Of a stretch of 64,000 nucleotides of DNA, positions 7,852 to 15,606 are shown in pieces (the stretch's first letter is position 1; each line of letters starts with the position of its first letter). The translations under genes were made by a program, and so were the position numbers. The notes beneath the pieces are model-generated. The model had not been told where the DNA came from. It did not search any database and saw only the letters and a list, made by a program, of their open reading frames with translations. Origin of the DNA: Microbacterium hydrocarbonoxydans (GTDB lineage Bacteria; Actinomycetota; Actinomycetes; Actinomycetales; Microbacteriaceae); NCBI RefSeq assembly GCF_904831005.1, contig NZ_LR882982.1:2232001-2296000 (forward strand), written 5' to 3'.

Positions 7852-9911
7852 TCGAGCCCCTCCACCTCTCCCGCGCCGCCGGAGAGCTCGACGAATCGCG
7901 CCTCGAGCGTCTGCCCCGCGCGCACCTCGTCGATCGTGCCTTCGGCGAGCACCTCGCCGCCCACGATGATCGCGACGCGCGAGCAGACACGCTCGACCAG
8001 ATCCATCCCGTGACTCGACAGGATCACCGTTCCACCGTGTGCGACGTACGCGCGCAAGATGTCGAGGATCACCGCCGATGACACCGGATCGACAGCTTCG
8101 AAGGGTTCGTCGAGCACGAGCACCCGCGGTGAATGGATCATCGCGCCGGCGAGCATGATCTTCTTCGTCATCCCGGCGGAGTAGTCGGACACCACTCTGT
8201 TCAGTGCATCGCCGAGGTCGAACGCACGAGCGAGGTCGCCCACCCGCTTCTCGATCACGCTGGACGCCAGTCCGCGCAGAAGACCGTAGTAGTGGAGCAG
8301 CTGCCGACCGGTCAGGCGATCGAAGGTGCGCAGGCGATCAGGGAGGACCCCCATCATGCGCTTGGCCGCCAGCGGCTTCGCTCGCTGGTCGATGCCGCAG
8401 ATCACGACCTCGCCTCTGTCTGCGCGCAGAAGGCCCGCGACGATCGAGAGGGTCGTGGTCTTTCCCGCACCGTTCGGCCCGACGATCCCGTAGAACGAGC
8501 CGGCAGGCACGGTGAGGTCGATGCCGTCGACTGCTGTGTGATCGCCGAAGCTCTTCACGAGGCCGCGGATGCGGATCGCCTCCGTGCCTGACGCCGACGC
8601 CGCATGATCCGCCGCGCGAGCGTCGTCGTCGGCGGATGTCACGACCTCGTCGACCTCATCGGCGTGAGGAACGGACGCCTCTGCCGTCGCGTCGGCGGGG
8701 GCTCCCGCGTCGAGAGTGTCGTGCGCGGCGCCGGAGTCGGTCACGGGAGCATCCTCGAGAGACGGCTCCGTCGTCTCGGACGCCGTCTGGTCTGCAGACG
8801 AGACGTCTGTGATCGGGGCGCCCTCTGCAGGCGCCTCGTCGCTCGAGGGTGTCTCGTCGGTCACGGGTGACTCGTCGCTCACGGGTGTCTCGTCGGTCAC
8901 GGGTGACTCGTCGCTCACGGGTGTCTCGTCGCTCACGATCTTCCCGTCGATGTCGGTGGACGGTTCGACAGGCACGACGGTCGGTGCATCGGGCGCGACG
9001 GTCGCCGATGCCGCGTCGACGCGCTCGGTCGGCTCTGCGTCGTCTGCGCGGGGCGCTGCGGCATCCGCGGGAGGAGCGTTCTCGACCGTGTCTGCGTCGA
9101 CGGCCTCAGCCTGCGTCGAGTCAGCCACCGCCGCGTCCGCCGTGGCGGCTTCTTCGACCGCCGCAGCCTCGAGCACCGCAGCGTCGACCGCCGCGGCTTC
9201 CGCCTTCGCAGCCGCTTGGGCCTTCACGGCTTCCGCCTTCGCAGCCGCCGACTTGGCCGCGGCGGTCCTGGCCGCAGCGCTGCGCGCGGAGGCCGTGCGC
9301 GCGCTGCTCTTGGCTGCGGCTGACTTCGCCGCGGCGTTGCGCTCGGCAGCGGCCTTCGCCGCAGTCGTCTTCGCCGCGGTCGTCTTCGCGGCAGCCGTCT
9401 TCGCGGCAGTCGTCTTCGCGGCAGTCGCCTTCGCCGTCGTGGCCTTCTTCGCCGACGTCGTCTTCGCAGTCGTGCCCGTGGCAGACGTCGTCTCCGACGC
9501 TGCAGTCGTCTCGGCTGAGCCCGCCGTTCCGTGACTCTCGGAGGTCTTCGCCTCCGACGTGCGAGCCGCCGTCGCACGCGCTGTCGGAGATGCGGCTCGG
9601 CTGCCCCGAGCAGTCGTGGTGCGAGCCGTGTTCCTCGCCGAGGCCGATCCCTTGGCGGCGGCGGTGTTCCGCGCCGCAGCGGTGCGCGCCGCGCTGACGG
9701 TGGGCTTCTTCACCGGCGCTGCGTCGGCCTGTCTCGTGACCGGCTCGATGACGACCTCGCCGGTCGCTGCCGCTCTGTCGGCAGCCGATCGAGCCGGCGT
9801 GCGGTCGCTCCCCGCCTTCTTCGCGGGCGCCTTCCGGGCCGTCGTCTTCTTGGTGGGCGTCGACACGGGGTCGGCCACCTCGTCGGGGCGGTCTTCGGGG
9901 GAGGCAGTCAC
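7827..9911 (-). CDS. ABC transporter ATPase with H1-like basic and acidic N-terminal tails
   Basis: A 694-residue protein whose last ~250 residues are a complete ABC ATPase: Walker A GPNGAGKTTT with the lysine at residue 484, signature YSAGMTKKI, Walker B VLVLDEPFEAVD and the switch histidine in SSHGMD. Ordinary members of this family are only about 250-320 residues. Residues ~20-245 are Ala/Lys/Thr/Arg-rich with AAKTT and AAAK repeats like histone H1 or bacterial H1-like proteins; residues ~245-440 are Ala/Asp/Glu/Ser/Thr-rich and include a 12-residue tandem repeat. The GTG start has a TACCGT hexamer six bases upstream. The frame is open and codon usage uniform throughout, so I treat it as one protein. 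Its permease partner follows. What the tails do is unknown; binding of nucleic acid or another polyanion is an inference. Confidence 0.88.
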   Translation of the reverse strand: MTASPEDRPDEVADPVSTPTKKTTARKAPAKKAGSDRTPARSAADRAAATGEVVIEPVTRQADAAPVKKPTVSAARTAAARNTAAAKGSASARNTARTTTARGSRAASPTARATAARTSEAKTSESHGTAGSAETTAASETTSATGTTAKTTSAKKATTAKATAAKTTAAKTAAAKTTAAKTTAAKAAAERNAAAKSAAAKSSARTASARSAAARTAAAKSAAAKAEAVKAQAAAKAEAAAVDAAVLEAAAVEEAATADAAVADSTQAEAVDADTVENAPPADAAAPRADDAEPTERVDAASATVAPDAPTVVPVEPSTDIDGKIVSDETPVSDESPVTDETPVSDESPVTDETPSSDEAPAEGAPITDVSSADQTASETTEPSLEDAPVTDSGAAHDTLDAGAPADATAEASVPHADEVDEVVTSADDDARAADHAASASGTEAIRIRGLVKSFGDHTAVDGIDLTVPAGSFYGIVGPNGAGKTTTLSIVAGLLRADRGEVVICGIDQRAKPLAAKRMMGVLPDRLRTFDRLTGRQLLHYYGLLRGLASSVIEKRVGDLARAFDLGDALNRVVSDYSAGMTKKIMLAGAMIHSPRVLVLDEPFEAVDPVSSAVILDILRAYVAHGGTVILSSHGMDLVERVCSRVAIIVGGEVLAEGTIDEVRAGQTLEARFVELSGGAGEVEGLEWLHTFSD
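8847..8936 (-). repeat. 36-bp tandem repeat within the ABC ATPase acidic tail
   Basis: Two identical 36-base units (8847-8882 and 8883-8918) are followed by an 18-base half unit (8919-8936). Each unit is itself two similar 18-base halves. They encode alternating SDESPV and TDETPV hexapeptides, so copy-number change by slippage would leave the frame intact. Confidence 0.9.
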
Positions 9912-9917
9912 CGTCCT

Positions 9918-9923
9918 ACGGTA
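9918..9923 (-). promoter_or_regulatory. Leaderless-type -10 element of the tailed ABC ATPase gene
   Basis: Minus-strand TACCGT lies six bases before the GTG at 9911. The remaining 9924-10090 stretch between the two divergent genes holds no ORF or repeat that I can support. Confidence 0.55.
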
Positions 9924-10121
9924 TCAACGAGGGCCGACTTTCTTCGGCTCCCCGAAACAATTGGCCGTACGTCGAGGGGCATCCCGGCATTTCGTTCAAC
10001 GCGGCCTGGACGAATCTGAGCGTTGGGTGTGTACTGAGTCACGAAACGGCAACGGCGTCGCTTGCGCCCGCTTCTTCCCAGGCTCAGTCGCTAGCATGAA
10101 TCTCGGCACGACGAAGTGTCT

Positions 10122-10137
10122 GATCGGTGAACCGATC
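10122..10137 (+). promoter_or_regulatory. Palindromic operator-like site in the nucleotidyltransferase leader
   Basis: GATCGGT and ACCGATC are perfect 7-base inverted arms separated by GA. The site sits between a candidate -10 TAGCAT (10092-10097) and the ribosome binding site AGGAG (10155-10159) of the following gene. It could be a repressor site or an RNA hairpin in the leader. Confidence 0.45.
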
Positions 10138-10164
10138 GTGAACACAACTTCTATAGGAGCTCTC

Positions 10165-10857
10165 GTGACTCTTCAGACCGTCATCCTCGCCGCAGGTATG
10201 GGCTCTCGCCTCGGCCGTGCGCTGCCGAAGCCGCTGACCGAGCTGAGCGACGGGCGCACCATCATGCGTCAGCAGCACGACAACATCCGCGCCGCCTTCG
10301 GCTCCGATGCACGCATCACCGCCGTGGTGGGATACCGCGCCGAGACCATCATCGAGGCGTTCCCCTCGGTCAACTACGTGCACAACGAGCGCTACGACGA
10401 GACGAACACCTCGAAGAGCCTGCTGCGTGCACTCGGCGCCACCGGCAAGGGCGGCGTGCTCTGGATGAACGGAGACGTCGTCTTCGACCCGATGATCCTC
10501 GGCCGCGCCGCCGCGTACATCGAGCGGGACCAGTCGTTCGTCACCGTCAACACGTCGAAGGTCAGCGACGAAGAGGTGAAGTACACCGTGACCGCCGAGG
10601 GGTTCATCAAGGAGCTCTCGAAGACCGTCAAGGGCGGACTCGGCGAAGCCGTGGGCATCAACTACATCTCGTCCGCGAACAAGAAGGCCTTCATGCGCCA
10701 GCTGCAGCGCGTCGAGGACCAGGACTACTTCGAGCGCGGTCTCGAGCTCGCCATCGCCGAAGACGGCCTCCTGCTCGAGCCGATGGACGTGTCCGACCTG
10801 TACGCGGTCGAGGTCGACTTCGCCGAAGACCTCGAACGCGCCAACCTGTTCGTCTGA
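10165..10857 (+). CDS. Sugar-phosphate/phosphocholine-type nucleotidyltransferase
   Basis: A 230-residue NTP-transferase-fold protein. The nucleotide-binding signature VILAAGMGSRLGRALPKPL is at the very start, and the metal-binding aspartate lies in LWMNGDVVFDP. Size and motifs fit small cytidylyl- or uridylyltransferases of the LicC/phosphocholine cytidylyltransferase group, though the acceptor cannot be told from sequence. The frame is open much further upstream, but the GTG at 10165 is preferred: AGGAG lies five bases before it and the family motif starts right after it. Monocistronic, with its own leader and terminator. Confidence 0.85.
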   Translation: MTLQTVILAAGMGSRLGRALPKPLTELSDGRTIMRQQHDNIRAAFGSDARITAVVGYRAETIIEAFPSVNYVHNERYDETNTSKSLLRALGATGKGGVLWMNGDVVFDPMILGRAAAYIERDQSFVTVNTSKVSDEEVKYTVTAEGFIKELSKTVKGGLGEAVGINYISSANKKAFMRQLQRVEDQDYFERGLELAIAEDGLLLEPMDVSDLYAVEVDFAEDLERANLFV

Positions 10858-10869
10858 TCCTCTTCCACG

Positions 10870-10901
10870 AAAGCCCGGCCCCGTCAAGGGAGCCGGGCTT
10901 T
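10870..10901 (+). terminator. Rho-independent terminator after the nucleotidyltransferase
   Basis: A perfect 10-bp stem (AAAGCCCGGC with GCCGGGCTTT) and a 12-base loop begin 12 bases after the stop; the flanking A and T runs allow either direction. Confidence 0.8.
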
Positions 10902-10925
10902 CGGCGTTTTCGCGGCATCCGTTCC

Positions 10926-10931
10926 TAGGAT
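10926..10931 (+). promoter_or_regulatory. Leaderless-type -10 element of the EcsC-like gene
   Basis: TAGGAT lies six bases before the ATG at 10938, just beyond the upstream terminator. Confidence 0.6.
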
Positions 10932-10937
10932 CGATCC

Positions 10938-11942
10938 ATGGCCCCCAAGGTGCACAAGATCCACTCCCTTCCCGACGACTCTCCGTGGGACAAGGGAGTG
11001 CCGCCCGTGGGCTCGACGGAGCACCCGCTCATGGTCCGAGGGCTCGACCGGGTCCTGGCGATCCAGCGCCCGCTCGTGCTCGCGCACATCCGGAGCATCC
11101 GGATACGCAACCCGCACGCGTCGCCCGAGCAGATCATCCGCATCCTCGAGCGCCGCTACCTCGCCGCCGTGACCACCGGAGGCGCAGCCGTGGGCGCGAC
11201 CGCCGTCGTCCCGGGAATCGGCACCGGCATCACTCTCGCGCTGTCGGGCGTCGAGACCGTCGGATTCGTCGAGTCGACGGCGCTCTTCGCCCAGTCCGTG
11301 GCCGAGGTGCACGGCATCGCCATCGCCAACCCGGATCGCGCCCGGGCACTCGTCATGACCCTGATGCTCGGCAAGGAGGGCGTCGCGCTCGTCGGACAGC
11401 TGGCGGGCGAAGCGACCGGCCGCGGCGGGTCGCGGTCGTCATACTGGGGCGAGATGGTCACGAAGTCGCTCCCTCGCGCAGCGGTCGGTCCTCTGGTCGA
11501 CCGCCTGAAGAGCATGTTCATCAAGCAGTTCGCCGCGACGGGTGGCGCATCCTTCATCGGCAAGGCCCTGCCCTTCGGCGTCGGAGCGGCGGTCGGCGGC
11601 GCAGGCAACCACATCCTCGGTCGTCGCGTGCTGACGACTTCGCATCATGCCTTCGGGGCCGCACCCATGGATCTGCCCCTCGAGCTCGAGCCAGTGGAAG
11701 GCTCCGAGAAGCTGGAACTGAGGATGCTGCACGGCGCGCAGTACGTCGGCGGCGCGTTCGCCGGAGCAGCCGGCACCGCCGTCAGGGGCGTCGGCTGGGC
11801 AGGGCGGAAGATCGCCTCGGTCGGGCGCGGCCGCAGCAAGGGCACCCCTGAGATCGAATCACCCGGCGGTCATGACTTCCCCACCGATGCGGGCTCGGCG
11901 CACGCAGATGCAGCCGACGGCGATCCTCGCGGCCCTGCGTGA
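10938..11942 (+). CDS. EcsC-like protein of unknown function
   Basis: A 334-residue protein. The middle contains alternating hydrophobic glycine/alanine-rich stretches (VTTGGAAVGATAVVPGIGTG and GASFIGKALPFGVGAAVGG) that resemble the EcsC family, whose members are membrane-associated with poorly known function. The last ~50 residues are Gly/Arg/Asp-rich and look disordered. There is no signal peptide or catalytic motif. It precedes the acyl-CoA carboxylase beta gene by about 120 bases, which has its own promoter, so a functional link is not implied. The family call is moderate. Confidence 0.65.
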   Translation: MAPKVHKIHSLPDDSPWDKGVPPVGSTEHPLMVRGLDRVLAIQRPLVLAHIRSIRIRNPHASPEQIIRILERRYLAAVTTGGAAVGATAVVPGIGTGITLALSGVETVGFVESTALFAQSVAEVHGIAIANPDRARALVMTLMLGKEGVALVGQLAGEATGRGGSRSSYWGEMVTKSLPRAAVGPLVDRLKSMFIKQFAATGGASFIGKALPFGVGAAVGGAGNHILGRRVLTTSHHAFGAAPMDLPLELEPVEGSEKLELRMLHGAQYVGGAFAGAAGTAVRGVGWAGRKIASVGRGRSKGTPEIESPGGHDFPTDAGSAHADAADGDPRGPA

Positions 11943-12050
11943 GCGCCTCGCCGTCGTCACCCGAGAGCACCACAGCCAGCACACGATACCCGCCAAAGGA
12001 TTTCGCGACCCGTTGTGGTGAGCATCCAACGGCATGGGCCGAGCCGACGA

Positions 12051-12056
12051 TAGGGT
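12051..12056 (+). promoter_or_regulatory. -10 element of the acyl-CoA carboxylase beta/epsilon operon
   Basis: TAGGGT lies seven bases before the GTG at 12064; the same bases read as a weak GGGTGG ribosome binding site, so leadered and leaderless initiation are both possible. Confidence 0.55.
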
Positions 12057-12063
12057 GGAATCC

Positions 12064-13653
12064 GTGACGGACAAGCCCGAACTCTCGACCACCGCCGGCA
12101 GAATCGCTGACCTCCGCGCTCGATACGACGAAGCCGTCGTCGACGCAGAGAAGGTCGCGAAGGAGAAGCAGCACGCGAAGGGCAAGATGACCGCCCGCGA
12201 GCGCATCGAGCTGCTCGTCGACCCCGGGAGCTTCGTCGAGTTCGACGAGTACGTGCGTCATCGCACCACGGCTTTCGGCATGGACCGCAACCGCCCCTAC
12301 GGCGATTCCGTCGTCACCGGTGTCGGGACGATCAACGGACGCACCGTCGCGGTCTATTCGCAGGACTTCACCACATTCGGTGGCTCCCTCGGCGAGGTCT
12401 CGGGCGACAAGATCATCAAGATCATGGAGTTCGCACTCACCAACGGGATGCCGATCATCGGCATCCTGGACTCGGGCGGAGCCCGTATCCAGGAGGGCGT
12501 GCTCGCCCTCAGCAAGTACGGCGAGATCTTCCGACTCAACACCCGCTCGTCGGGTGTCATCCCTCAGATCTCGGTCATCATGGGCCCGGCTGCGGGCGGC
12601 GCCGTGTACGGACCGGCGCTGACCGACTTCGTCATCATGGTCGACAAGACGAGTCAGATGTTCGTCACGGGACCCGACGTCATCAAGACGGTCACCGGCG
12701 AGGACGTCGGCATGGAGGAGCTCGGAGGAGCCCTCACGCACAACACCAGATCGGGAGTGGCGCACTACCTCGCCCAAGACGAGGACGACGCGCTCGACTA
12801 CGCTCGCACTCTGCTCAGCTTCCTGCCGGACAACAACATGGCGGAGATCCCGGGCTACGAGAGCGGCTTCGAATGGGAGACCACCGATGCCGACCGTTCC
12901 CTGAACACGATCATCCCCGACTCTCCGAATCAGCCCTACGACATCCACACCGTGATCGAGCACGTCGTCGACTCCGGAGACTTCATCGAGGTCCAGCCGC
13001 TGTTCGCGCCGAACATCGTCATCGGATTCGGACGCGTCGAGGGACGCTCGGTCGGCATCATCGCCAACCAGCCCTCACAGATGGCAGGCACCCTCAACAT
13101 CGAGGCGGGCGAGAAGGCCAGCCGCTTCGTGCGCTTCTGCGACGCGTTCTCGATTCCGATCGTCACGCTCGTCGATGTTCCCGGATACCTTCCCGGAACC
13201 GACCAGGAGTGGACGGGCGTCATCCGTCGTGGCGCCAAGCTCATCTACGCCTACGCGGAGGCCACGGTGCCGATGGTCACGGTGATCCTGCGCAAGGCGT
13301 ACGGCGGCGCCTACATCGTGATGGGCTCCAAGCAGCTGGGTGCCGATGTCAACCTCGCGTGGCCGACGGCCGAGATCGCGGTGATGGGCGGCCAGGGCGC
13401 CGTCAACATCCTGTATCGCAATGAGATCAAGAAGGCCGAAGAAGCCGGCGAAGACGTCGCAGCGGTGCGCACGCGCCTCGCGAACGAATACACCTACAGC
13501 GTCACCTCCCCGTTCCTCGCCGCCGAGCGCGGAGAGATCGACGGCATCATCGAGCCGGCGAACACCCGCGTCTCGATCGCGAAGGCTCTTCGCGCGTTGC
13601 GCGGCAAGCGTGCCGAGCTGCCCCCCAAGAAGCACGGGAACATCCCGCTGTGA
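12064..13653 (+). CDS. Acyl-CoA carboxylase beta subunit (carboxyltransferase)
   Basis: A 529-residue carboxyltransferase that moves the carboxyl group from biotin to acetyl- or propionyl-CoA, making malonyl- or methylmalonyl-CoA. Both crotonase-like halves are present, with oxyanion-hole glycines in the N-terminal half ([11 protein letters not shown]) and the matching C-terminal segment ([13 protein letters not shown]). Length fits AccD/PccB of actinobacteria. I prefer the GTG at 12064 ([11 protein letters not shown]) to an ATG 30 bases upstream, since the promoter hexamer lies between them. It is followed, with GTGA overlap, by the epsilon subunit and would work with the biotinylated alpha subunit at 20510. 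Acetyl versus propionyl preference is unresolved. Confidence 0.93.
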   Translation: MTDKPELSTTAGRIADLRARYDEAVVDAEKVAKEKQHAKGKMTARERIELLVDPGSFVEFDEYVRHRTTAFGMDRNRPYGDSVVTGVGTINGRTVAVYSQDFTTFGGSLGEVSGDKIIKIMEFALTNGMPIIGILDSGGARIQEGVLALSKYGEIFRLNTRSSGVIPQISVIMGPAAGGAVYGPALTDFVIMVDKTSQMFVTGPDVIKTVTGEDVGMEELGGALTHNTRSGVAHYLAQDEDDALDYARTLLSFLPDNNMAEIPGYESGFEWETTDADRSLNTIIPDSPNQPYDIHTVIEHVVDSGDFIEVQPLFAPNIVIGFGRVEGRSVGIIANQPSQMAGTLNIEAGEKASRFVRFCDAFSIPIVTLVDVPGYLPGTDQEWTGVIRRGAKLIYAYAEATVPMVTVILRKAYGGAYIVMGSKQLGADVNLAWPTAEIAVMGGQGAVNILYRNEIKKAEEAGEDVAAVRTRLANEYTYSVTSPFLAAERGEIDGIIEPANTRVSIAKALRALRGKRAELPPKKHGNIPL

Positions 13654-13889
13654 CCGAGCAGCCGAACACCGGATCGGCGGCGGAGCACCCGCCGACGATC
13701 GAGATCACTCGGGGCAGTGCCACAGACGAGGAGCTCGCTGCACTCATCGCCGTGGTCAGCCACGCCTACGCGCAGGAGAGCGCGGACGCCGTGGCCGATG
13801 AGCCGGTGGTGTCGGCCTGGATGCGTACGCAACGGCCGCTGCGGGCGCCGCTGCGTCGGGACATCCCCTGGGGCCGGTTCTCCGGCTGA
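13650..13889 (+). CDS. Acyl-CoA carboxylase epsilon subunit
   Basis: A 79-residue small subunit specific to actinobacterial acyl-CoA carboxylases, where it bridges or stimulates the alpha-beta complex. The core [17 protein letters not shown] and the C-terminal [12 protein letters not shown] with WGRFSG are typical. The GTG start overlaps the beta-subunit stop (GTGA), so the two are translationally coupled. Confidence 0.9.
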   Translation: MTEQPNTGSAAEHPPTIEITRGSATDEELAALIAVVSHAYAQESADAVADEPVVSAWMRTQRPLRAPLRRDIPWGRFSG

Positions 13890-13915
13890 CGCCCGCGTGG
13901 CGGAACAGCACGAAG

Positions 13916-13958
13916 GTCTGCAGGGCCCGTGAACCCCCCGGTGTCGGGCCCTGCAGAC
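13916..13958. terminator. Bidirectional terminator hairpin
   Basis: A perfect 14-bp inverted repeat (GTCTGCAGGGCCCG and its complement) with a 15-base loop, between the convergent epsilon-subunit and ROK genes. Confidence 0.75.
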
Positions 13959-14091
13959 ATCTTCGCCATGGATGCGAGAGAGACGTGCTCGCATCCCCCC
14001 AGTCGGCGCGTCCCTGAACGATAGTACATCGATTGGAAATACTCTCACCTCAGATTTCCGATATACCGGTGCCGAGGGGCCGGCGGGCCAC
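13959..14091. other. Intergenic stretch with a second hairpin and an AT-richer inverted repeat
   Basis: Between the terminator and the ROK stop codon there is an 8-bp hairpin (GATGCGAG 13971-13978 with CTCGCATC 13988-13995) and a 6-base inverted repeat GGAAAT (14035-14040) with ATTTCC (14054-14059). The 14018-14070 part is markedly less GC-rich than its surroundings. No ORF seen. Confidence 0.5.
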
Positions 14092-15324
14092 TCACTGCTG
14101 CAGGTACAGGTCCGACGCGCGCGGGGTGAGAGCAAGATCCAGGATGACGCATGCGGCGCCGACCGCGGCGACGTCATCGCCGACGACGGTCCCCGCGACC
14201 GGGATCTCGCGCACGGCACGAGTGGCGCTGCGCTGCTGCAGCTCCCCGGGGATCTGACGGAGGCAGATCTCGGAGACGCGGTCCCAGAACGGACCGCCGA
14301 GCACGACACGATCGACATCGAGCACGTTCGTGAGCACCGAGATCAGCACGGCCAGCACGTGCGCTGCGCGCTCGATCACCGCGACGGCCTGGGCGTCGCC
14401 CTCGGCGGCACGCTCGCAGAGCTGCGTGAAGCGCTGCTCCACAGCATGCACGTCGCCCGCGAGACGGTCACCGACGAACACCCCCGCGCGTTCCGCATCC
14501 TCGACGATGGCCTGCGGGGTGCACGTGACCTCGACGCATCCGCGCGATCCGCACGCGCACGCGGGCCCGTCGGGATCGACCATGATGTGCCCGACCTCGC
14601 CGAAGTTGTGCGAGCTCCCTCTGACCGCGTCGCCCTCGCGCACGAGCGACGCTCCGATCCCTGTGCCGAGGTACACGAACAGGAACGAGCCGTCCACGCC
14701 ATCGCTCCCTCTCCACGCCTCGCCGACCGCCGCAGCCGTCGTGTCCTTCTCGACGGCGACAGGAAGCCCCGTCGCCTCGGCCAGGACCGCGCGCAGCGGC
14801 ACGGTGTGCCATCCGTGCAGCTTCGGCGGATCGATCACGGTGCCTCTCGCCACGTCGAGCGGTCCTGGCGCCGCGACGCCGATGCCGGCCACGCGCGAGC
14901 GATCGATCCCTGCCTCGGCGATGAGTTCGTCGATCGCGCTCGCCATCATGCCGATGACGGTGTGGGGCTCTCTGTCTGCGGGACGCACCGAACGGCGTCG
15001 AACGACCGTTCCGGCCATGTCGAGCAGGACGACCGTGATGACGGCGGGGTCGAGGTGCACCCCCACTGCGAAGCGACTCTCAGCTACGAGCCTGAGCGTG
15101 ACCCGCGGCTTGCCGGGACCGTTGATCGTGCGGCCTGCTTCGGCGATCACGCCGTCGTCCAGAAGCCGCCGGGTGATGTTCGTGACGGTCTGCGCCGAGA
15201 GCCCGGTCGCTTCGACCAGTTCGATCCGGCTCAGACCCTCCACCGATCGCCGGATCGCCTCGAGGATCACCGACTGGTTGAAATCGCCCATCCGGGGAAG
15301 ATTGGTTCCTCGACGCATTCCCAT
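14092..15324 (-). CDS. ROK family transcriptional regulator (NagC/XylR-like)
   Basis: A 410-residue ROK protein with an N-terminal winged helix-turn-helix (residues ~15-75, including SRIELVEATGLSAQTVTNI) and a sugar-kinase-like domain. The zinc-binding ROK motif is present as CACGSRGC, and the ATP-binding-like VYLGTGIGASLV segment is kept. Such proteins repress or activate sugar genes in response to a sugar or sugar phosphate. No sugar operon is adjacent, so its target is not indicated by context. Upstream start choice (ATG at 15324 versus the third codon ATG) is uncertain by two residues. Confidence 0.88.
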   Translation of the reverse strand: MGMRRGTNLPRMGDFNQSVILEAIRRSVEGLSRIELVEATGLSAQTVTNITRRLLDDGVIAEAGRTINGPGKPRVTLRLVAESRFAVGVHLDPAVITVVLLDMAGTVVRRRSVRPADREPHTVIGMMASAIDELIAEAGIDRSRVAGIGVAAPGPLDVARGTVIDPPKLHGWHTVPLRAVLAEATGLPVAVEKDTTAAAVGEAWRGSDGVDGSFLFVYLGTGIGASLVREGDAVRGSSHNFGEVGHIMVDPDGPACACGSRGCVEVTCTPQAIVEDAERAGVFVGDRLAGDVHAVEQRFTQLCERAAEGDAQAVAVIERAAHVLAVLISVLTNVLDVDRVVLGGPFWDRVSEICLRQIPGELQQRSATRAVREIPVAGTVVGDDVAAVGAACVILDLALTPRASDLYLQQ

Positions 15325-15606
15325 GCCTCATCATCTCGCATATAGGGGTCGACCTTGTCCCCCAAAATACCTACAGACAGATGTGGTGACGATCGCCGAG
15401 ACTGAAGGGGACGCTTCGCGTTCGGCTGGTCTCTCGGTCCCAGGGTAGACAGACGCAGATCAGCCACAGGCGGACGGTTTTCGGGTAACTGTTCCGCATG
15501 GCGAGGGGCTGGCGACATCGCCGCCCCTCGCCCATTCTGACTGACCTCGACTCCGATCCCCCTCCCCCGGTCGGAGCCGAGGGCAGAGGGCCGGACCCGA
15601 CGGGCC
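15325..15606. other. Intergenic region with a strong hairpin
   Basis: It holds the ROK promoter region (an 8-base GGTCGACC palindrome near 15347-15354) and a long interrupted hairpin at 15501-15531 (GCGAGGGGC with GCCCCTCGC, plus an inner GGCG/CGCC stem). The hairpin lies about 75 bases past the stop of the leftward gene at 15607 and probably ends that operon. No convincing small ORF. Confidence 0.5.

Noticed and set aside
9330..9440. Alanine/lysine repeat DNA as a sign of misassembly or noise
   Set aside because: The imperfect 15-base repeats stay in frame, vary at synonymous and non-synonymous sites and join smoothly with the flanking coding sequence, as in other H1-like genes.
9559..10164. 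Longer nucleotidyltransferase starting upstream
   Set aside because: The added segment is antisense to the tailed ABC gene and crosses the promoter region; AGGAG and the nucleotide-binding motif both point to the GTG at 10165.
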